Assembly (NCBI GenBank): GCA_905181755.1
Contig: CAJIYY010000028.1
Location: forward strand, 1 to 9,354
DNA length: 9,354 nucleotides
Direction of reading: 5' to 3'
Source of the DNA: Candidatus Dadabacteria bacterium UBA1144
GTDB lineage: Bacteria; Desulfobacterota_D; UBA1144
Shown: piece after piece, positions 6,166 to 9,354 of the stretch
Layout: the number at the start of each line of letters is the position of its first letter
Position numbering within the stretch: the first letter of the stretch is position 1
The notes under the pieces: generated by a model
The model's database searches: none
Told to the model about the DNA's origin: nothing
The model's input: the letters and a program-made list of their open reading frames with translations, nothing else
Translations under genes and position numbers: made by a program

Positions 6166-7177
6166 AAGTTTCGAGTATTTGATCCTGATAATATCTCACA
6201 GTAGTTTCGTCTAAATAATAATGTGGAGCAGTTAGAATTGGAAAAGATAAAATCTTTTGATATTCCATAATCTTCTCTTTCGCCTCTTCTCTTGACCCAC
6301 AAATAGCAAAATCAGCAACCATCTCATCCGATACATTCTTTATAATTTCTTCTTTGTTGTTATTGTATTTTTTTTTATTGTTAACATCAAAAAAAGCATT
6401 CCTAATCTTCTCTACATTTTCTCCATACCCCAAATCTACAAAAGGTTTAGAGTAAGCTTTAACTGTTGCATAGAAAGCAATCGTACCCTTAGCATCGTCA
6501 ATGGCCTTCTTCTTGTCCTCATTTATTGAACACAAAACAATTGAAGTTAAGCTTGCTTGGGATTTGTTCCTAACAAAATGAGGAACTATATCATTTTTTA
6601 AATATTCCATAGAGCATACAACATGCCCAATATAGCCATCAAATTTTTCACTTGATAAATTAGTCATCTTTGGACCAATACCTCCTAAATATAGCGGTAT
6701 TTGCTCTCTAAAGGGTTCAAAAGGTCTTCTAAAGGATTTAATTGATAAATCATAGAATTCATCTTTATATATCAAATCTGAACGATTGAGTAGAGACTCT
6801 TCTATTTTTCTAAATAATTCATAAAAACTTCCCATTCTCTCTGTAGGTTTGTCAAAGAGTGGTGAGTTATGCCACTTACGATTAGTATTAATAGCTCCAG
6901 AGCCTAATCCTAGTATTAATCGACCTTTGGAAATTTCATCAATATCTAGTGCAGAGATTGTTGTCACAAGAGGGCTTCTAGTAAAAGCTAGAGTTACGGC
7001 TGATCCTAAACTTATAGTATTCGTAATAGATGCCAAATAACTTAGTTGCTCAAATGAACTTCTATATAACTCTGTAACCCACAATGAATGAAATCCATTC
7101 TGTTCCGCTTTAACAGCAACATATTTCAAATTATCAAATGATTTTGGATCGAGGATCAATCCAATATTGTTAGTCAT
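6152..7177 (-). CDS. LLM class flavin- or F420-dependent oxidoreductase (luciferase-like)
   Basis: A member of the bacterial luciferase-like TIM-barrel superfamily, which uses FMN or coenzyme F420 in monooxygenase or hydride-transfer reactions. The specific substrate is unknown. It is 341 residues long with the family pattern: an N-terminal strand N-I-G-L-I-L (4-9), A-E-Q-N-G-F-H-S-L-W-V-T-E (24-36), I-S-L-G-S-A-V-T (55-62), R-S-P-L (67-70), then S-K-G-R-L-I-L-G-L-G-S-G (83-94), and a G-G-I-G-P strand further on. The pattern is closest to the Mer/F420-type reductases, but whether it uses F420 or FMN cannot be settled by eye. The ATG at 7177 lies 4 bases after the rplQ stop. AAGGTGG (7187-7193 on the minus strand) precedes it by 9 bases inside the end of rplQ, so it is likely transcribed from the ribosomal alpha operon. 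Its stop overlaps the stop of ubiE. Confidence 0.85.
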   Translation of the reverse strand: MTNNIGLILDPKSFDNLKYVAVKAEQNGFHSLWVTELYRSSFEQLSYLASITNTISLGSAVTLAFTRSPLVTTISALDIDEISKGRLILGLGSGAINTNRKWHNSPLFDKPTERMGSFYELFRKIEESLLNRSDLIYKDEFYDLSIKSFRRPFEPFREQIPLYLGGIGPKMTNLSSEKFDGYIGHVVCSMEYLKNDIVPHFVRNKSQASLTSIVLCSINEDKKKAIDDAKGTIAFYATVKAYSKPFVDLGYGENVEKIRNAFFDVNNKKKYNNNKEEIIKNVSDEMVADFAICGSREEAKEKIMEYQKILSFPILTAPHYYLDETTVRYYQDQILETFKIS

Positions 7178-7181
7178 TGAT

Positions 7182-7619
7182 TTATTCCACCTTTTTTGAA
7201 TCGGTCTTATCTTCTAACTTTGACTCAGGTGAATCAATTGCTTGTTTAACTACAAATGGAACCTGCATGCCTACTAATTCAATAAGAGAGACAGGGGCGG
7301 CATCACCCCTTCTAAAATTTAATTTAACAATTCTAGTGTACCCTCCTGGTCTCTGAGAGTAAGCTGGTGCTATTTCCTCAAATAATTTTTTAAGAACTTC
7401 TTTGTCCTTAATTTTAGTATTAACCAATCTTCGGGCATGAACAGAATCTGTCTTGGCAGTTGTAATAATTTTTTCGCTGAACCTTCTTAATTCTCTTACT
7501 TTTACATCTGTCGACGTAATTCTTCCATGTCGAAAGAGTTCAGTACATAAATTCCTGAGCAAAGCCAGTCTATGTTCAGTTTTAAGTCCTAATTTACCTT
7601 TTCTTACTCTATGTCGCAT
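7182..7619 (-). CDS. rplQ: 50S ribosomal protein L17
   Basis: A structural protein of the large ribosomal subunit, placed near the peptide exit tunnel. It is a full-length L17: the N-terminal M-R-H-R-V-R-K-G-K-L-G, then H-R-L-A-L-L-R-N-L, the turn H-G-R-I-T-S-T, L-R-R-F-S-E-K-I-I-T and the C-terminal R-P-G-G-Y-T-R-I-V-K-L and R-R-G-D-A-A-P-V-S-L-I-E-L-V. At 145 residues it is longer than the usual 115-130. The extra 25 or so residues form a charged, Lys/Glu/Asp/Ser-rich tail, probably disordered. The ATG follows the rpoA stop by 4 bases. It is the last ribosomal gene of the operon, as is standard. Confidence 0.98.
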   Translation of the reverse strand: MRHRVRKGKLGLKTEHRLALLRNLCTELFRHGRITSTDVKVRELRRFSEKIITTAKTDSVHARRLVNTKIKDKEVLKKLFEEIAPAYSQRPGGYTRIVKLNFRRGDAAPVSLIELVGMQVPFVVKQAIDSPESKLEDKTDSKKVE

Positions 7620-7623
7620 AAAA

Positions 7624-8664
7624 TTAACCTTCTTCGCTTACTTCAGTTTCTTCTTTTTTCTTTCTTTGTTCAAAATATAAATCTCTATTAATGTCTTCGC
7701 CTAATTTTAATGAAAACGATGCTACAACATCTCGTACTTCATAAAGAGAACGTTTACCAAAGTTTTCCAAATTTAAAAGATCGTCTTCAGTTAATTGAAT
7801 TAAATCTCCAAGAAACTTAATATTCGCCTTACTTAAACAATTTAGTGAACGGGCTGAGAAGTCCAAATCTTCTACTTTCGTAAACAAGACATCTTCTCCA
7901 CCAGTAATCTCTTCTTTGATGTCTTCTATAGCAGGAATTGCATCTATTTCTTCTTCATTGAAATTAATAAATACTGTAAATTGTTCTTTTATTATTTTTG
8001 ATGAATAAGCTACAGCATCTTCAGGTGTAATTGTTCCATTTGTCCAAACTTCCAATGTAAGCTTCTCAAAATCTGTTCTTCTACCTACCCTAGCACTAGT
8101 AATTCCATAATTGACTTTAACTATTGGAGAATAAATAGCGTCTAACTGAATTTCTCCTATAGTATGATCTGAATTTTCATCTCTTGACTCTACAGGAACA
8201 TAGCCCCTTCCCATTTCAATTGTCAAAGTCATATCGAGCTTTGCCCCATCTGACATTGTAGCAATATATTGATCAGGATCTACGATTTCGATATTCTGAT
8301 TAAGTTGAATATCAGAAGCTTTAACTTGACCTTCTCCGGAGACACTAAGTGATACCTCTTGTTTCTCGTAAGTATGCATCTTTAACTTTAATTGTTTAAG
8401 ATTTAAAACAATTTCTGTTACATCTTCTGTAACACCTGGAATTGTAGAGAATTCATGCATTACACCTTCCATCTTAATTGCTGTAATTGCAGGACCTTGT
8501 AGAGATGAAAGAAGTATTCTCCTTAAAGTATTACCGATTGTAACACCATAACCTTTCTCTAATGGTTGGCACGTGAATTTAGCATAACTATCAGTTCTTG
8601 ACTTTTGATCAATCTGAATAGATTTTGGTCTATGAAGACCAAGCCAGTTCATCTGAAATTCCAT
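7624..8664 (-). CDS. rpoA: DNA-directed RNA polymerase subunit alpha
   Basis: The alpha subunit, whose dimer nucleates RNA polymerase assembly and whose C-terminal domain binds UP elements and activators. At 346 residues it is slightly longer than usual. The N-terminal domain shows F-T-C-Q-P-L-E-K-G-Y-G-V-T-I-G-N-T-L-R-R (30-49) with L-L-S-S-L-Q-G (51-57), E-F-S-T-I-P-G-V (71-78), and M-G-R-G-Y-V-P (151-157). The C-terminal domain (about 264-322) carries the DNA-binding A-R-S-L-N-C-L with Arg272 and Asn275 (equivalent to E. coli R265 and N268) and the helix-hairpin-helix-like N-F-G-K-R-S-L. A short acidic/lysine tail follows. The start at 8664 is supported by AGGAG at 8671-8675 (minus strand), 6 bases upstream; a Met at residue 5 is the alternative. 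The Shine-Dalgarno overlaps the rpsD stop, so the two are translationally linked. Confidence 0.98.
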   Translation of the reverse strand: MEFQMNWLGLHRPKSIQIDQKSRTDSYAKFTCQPLEKGYGVTIGNTLRRILLSSLQGPAITAIKMEGVMHEFSTIPGVTEDVTEIVLNLKQLKLKMHTYEKQEVSLSVSGEGQVKASDIQLNQNIEIVDPDQYIATMSDGAKLDMTLTIEMGRGYVPVESRDENSDHTIGEIQLDAIYSPIVKVNYGITSARVGRRTDFEKLTLEVWTNGTITPEDAVAYSSKIIKEQFTVFINFNEEEIDAIPAIEDIKEEITGGEDVLFTKVEDLDFSARSLNCLSKANIKFLGDLIQLTEDDLLNLENFGKRSLYEVRDVVASFSLKLGEDINRDLYFEQRKKKEETEVSEEG

Positions 8665-8673
8665 TTATTTCTC

Positions 8674-9303
8674 CTATAATTTTGAGTAAAACTCAATAAT
8701 TAATTGTTCGTCAACAGGTTGCTTAAAATCTTCTCTATTAGGTAATCTTTTAATCGTCCCATGTATTTTTTCTGGATTCAACTCCAACCAGTCAGGAACT
8801 CCTCTCCTAGCTACTGATTCAATTGAACTCTTGACTCTAATATTGTCTTTAATCTTTTCTTTTAACTCAACAATATCATTCAATGAAATGATATATGATG
8901 GAATATCAACCTTCTTATTGTTAACTAATACATGACCGTGATTAACATATTGCCTTGCTTCGCTTCTAGAGCTAAGCATACCAAGCCTGTAAACAACATT
9001 ATCTAATCTTCTTTCAAGGTTTGAGATAAGATTATCTCCTGTAACACCGTCTTGCTTAGAAGCTTTTATGAAGTTATTTCTAAACTGCTTCTCGGTTAGA
9101 CCAAAAATTCTTTTAAGCTTTTGTTTTTCTCTTAATCTAATTGCATATTCAGAATATTTTTGCCTAAAATTTGACTGTGCTTGACCAGGTTTGACATCCA
9201 ATCTCCTTGCAGCTTTGTCTGAATAAGATCTATCGCCTTTTAGAAAAAGCTCCTGGCCTTCCCTTCTTGACAATTTTGTTGTTGGTCCTGTATATCTTGA
9301 CAA
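8674..9303 (-). CDS. rpsD: 30S ribosomal protein S4 (zinc-free form)
   Basis: A primary 16S rRNA-binding protein that starts 30S assembly. In several bacteria it also represses translation of this operon; that is family knowledge and no such site was identified here. The 209 residues show M-S-R-Y-T-G-P, then S-R-R-E-G-Q-E-L-F-L-K-G (12-23), R-E-K-Q-K-L-K-R-I-F-G-L (58-69), F-I-K-A-S (78-82) and the S4 RNA-binding domain from about 98 to 150 (R-R-L-D-N-V-V-Y-R-L-G, S-R-S-E-A-R-Q, N-H-G-H-V-L-V-N). The protein has no cysteine at all, so it is the C-minus type without a zinc site. The start is a TTG at 9303: it yields the expected N-terminus and has AGAGG 6 bases upstream. Confidence 0.97.
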   Translation of the reverse strand: MSRYTGPTTKLSRREGQELFLKGDRSYSDKAARRLDVKPGQAQSNFRQKYSEYAIRLREKQKLKRIFGLTEKQFRNNFIKASKQDGVTGDNLISNLERRLDNVVYRLGMLSSRSEARQYVNHGHVLVNNKKVDIPSYIISLNDIVELKEKIKDNIRVKSSIESVARRGVPDWLELNPEKIHGTIKRLPNREDFKQPVDEQLIIEFYSKL

Positions 9304-9309
9304 TTTATA

Positions 9310-9314
9310 CCTCT
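9310..9314 (-). promoter_or_regulatory. Ribosome binding site of rpsD (TTG start)
   Basis: On the minus strand this reads AGAGG, 6 bases before the TTG that begins rpsD. It overlaps the stop codon of rpsK, so rpsK and rpsD translation is probably coupled. Confidence 0.7.
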
Positions 9315-9354
9315 AAACTCTTCTCTTTGCCGGTGGTCTACAACCATTATGCGG
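9313..9354 (-). CDS. rpsK: 30S ribosomal protein S11, C-terminal 13 residues (5' part outside the window)
   Basis: Only the last 13 codons and the TAG are inside the window. They read P-H-N-G-C-R-P-P-A-K-R-R-V, which is the highly conserved S11 C-terminus (usually PHNGCRPPKKRRV); the only change is Ala for Lys at the ninth residue. Its place just before rpsD matches the standard alpha operon order rpsM-rpsK-rpsD-rpoA-rplQ. S11 forms part of the 30S platform near the mRNA exit site. Confidence 0.95.
   Translation of the reverse strand, partial: PHNGCRPPAKRRV

Noticed and set aside
7453..7680. 75-codon plus-strand frame across rplQ and the end of rpoA
   Set aside because: It is antisense to two conserved ribosomal-operon genes and has no supporting signals.

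Overview
The window reads as a compact, very AT-rich bacterial chromosome segment made of ordinary housekeeping genes. The organism is probably a diderm with aerobic or c-type cytochrome respiration: it carries CcdA, CcmG and CcmH homologues, two exported proteins with Sec signal peptides, and a UbiE/MenG quinone methyltransferase. The RpoA N-terminus and its overall pattern look like those of uncultured marine deltaproteobacteria-like lineages (SAR324- or Nitrospinota-like). That placement is an impression from memory, not a tested assignment. Gene spacing is extremely tight (gaps or overlaps of 1 to 20 bases at most junctions), as expected for a streamlined planktonic genome.

Left part, plus strand (1-3674): the C-terminal end of a CcdA-type thiol/disulfide membrane transporter, then a complete malic enzyme, a periplasmic thioredoxin-fold protein of the CcmG/DsbE/TlpA type, CcmH, and a 354-residue soluble protein of unknown function. 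CcdA, CcmG and CcmH would pass reductant across the membrane and keep apocytochrome c thiols reduced for haem attachment. The malic enzyme sits inside this set and has no evident link to it.

Middle part (3664-6165): a minus-strand exported protein with the layout of ApbE (FAD:protein FMN transferase) but with the key motifs worn away. It is divergent from a plus-strand pair, metF-like methylenetetrahydrofolate reductase and ubiE/menG, which overlap by one base. The divergent start codons are only 16 bases apart.

Right part, minus strand (6152-9354): the end of the ribosomal alpha operon in the classic order rpsK (3' end only), rpsD, rpoA, rplQ. A luciferase-like (LLM class) flavin- or F420-dependent oxidoreductase follows 4 bases after rplQ.

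Both convergent gene pairs overlap at their stop codons (11 and 14 bases), and no rho-independent terminator is visible there. I see no tRNA, rRNA, CRISPR, insertion sequence, phage gene or dispersed repeat. No stretch longer than about 85 bases lacks a gene. I do not see a clear new multi-gene system. The best leads are the degenerate ApbE-like protein, the unknown 354-residue protein after ccmH, and the oxidoreductase attached to the ribosomal operon.
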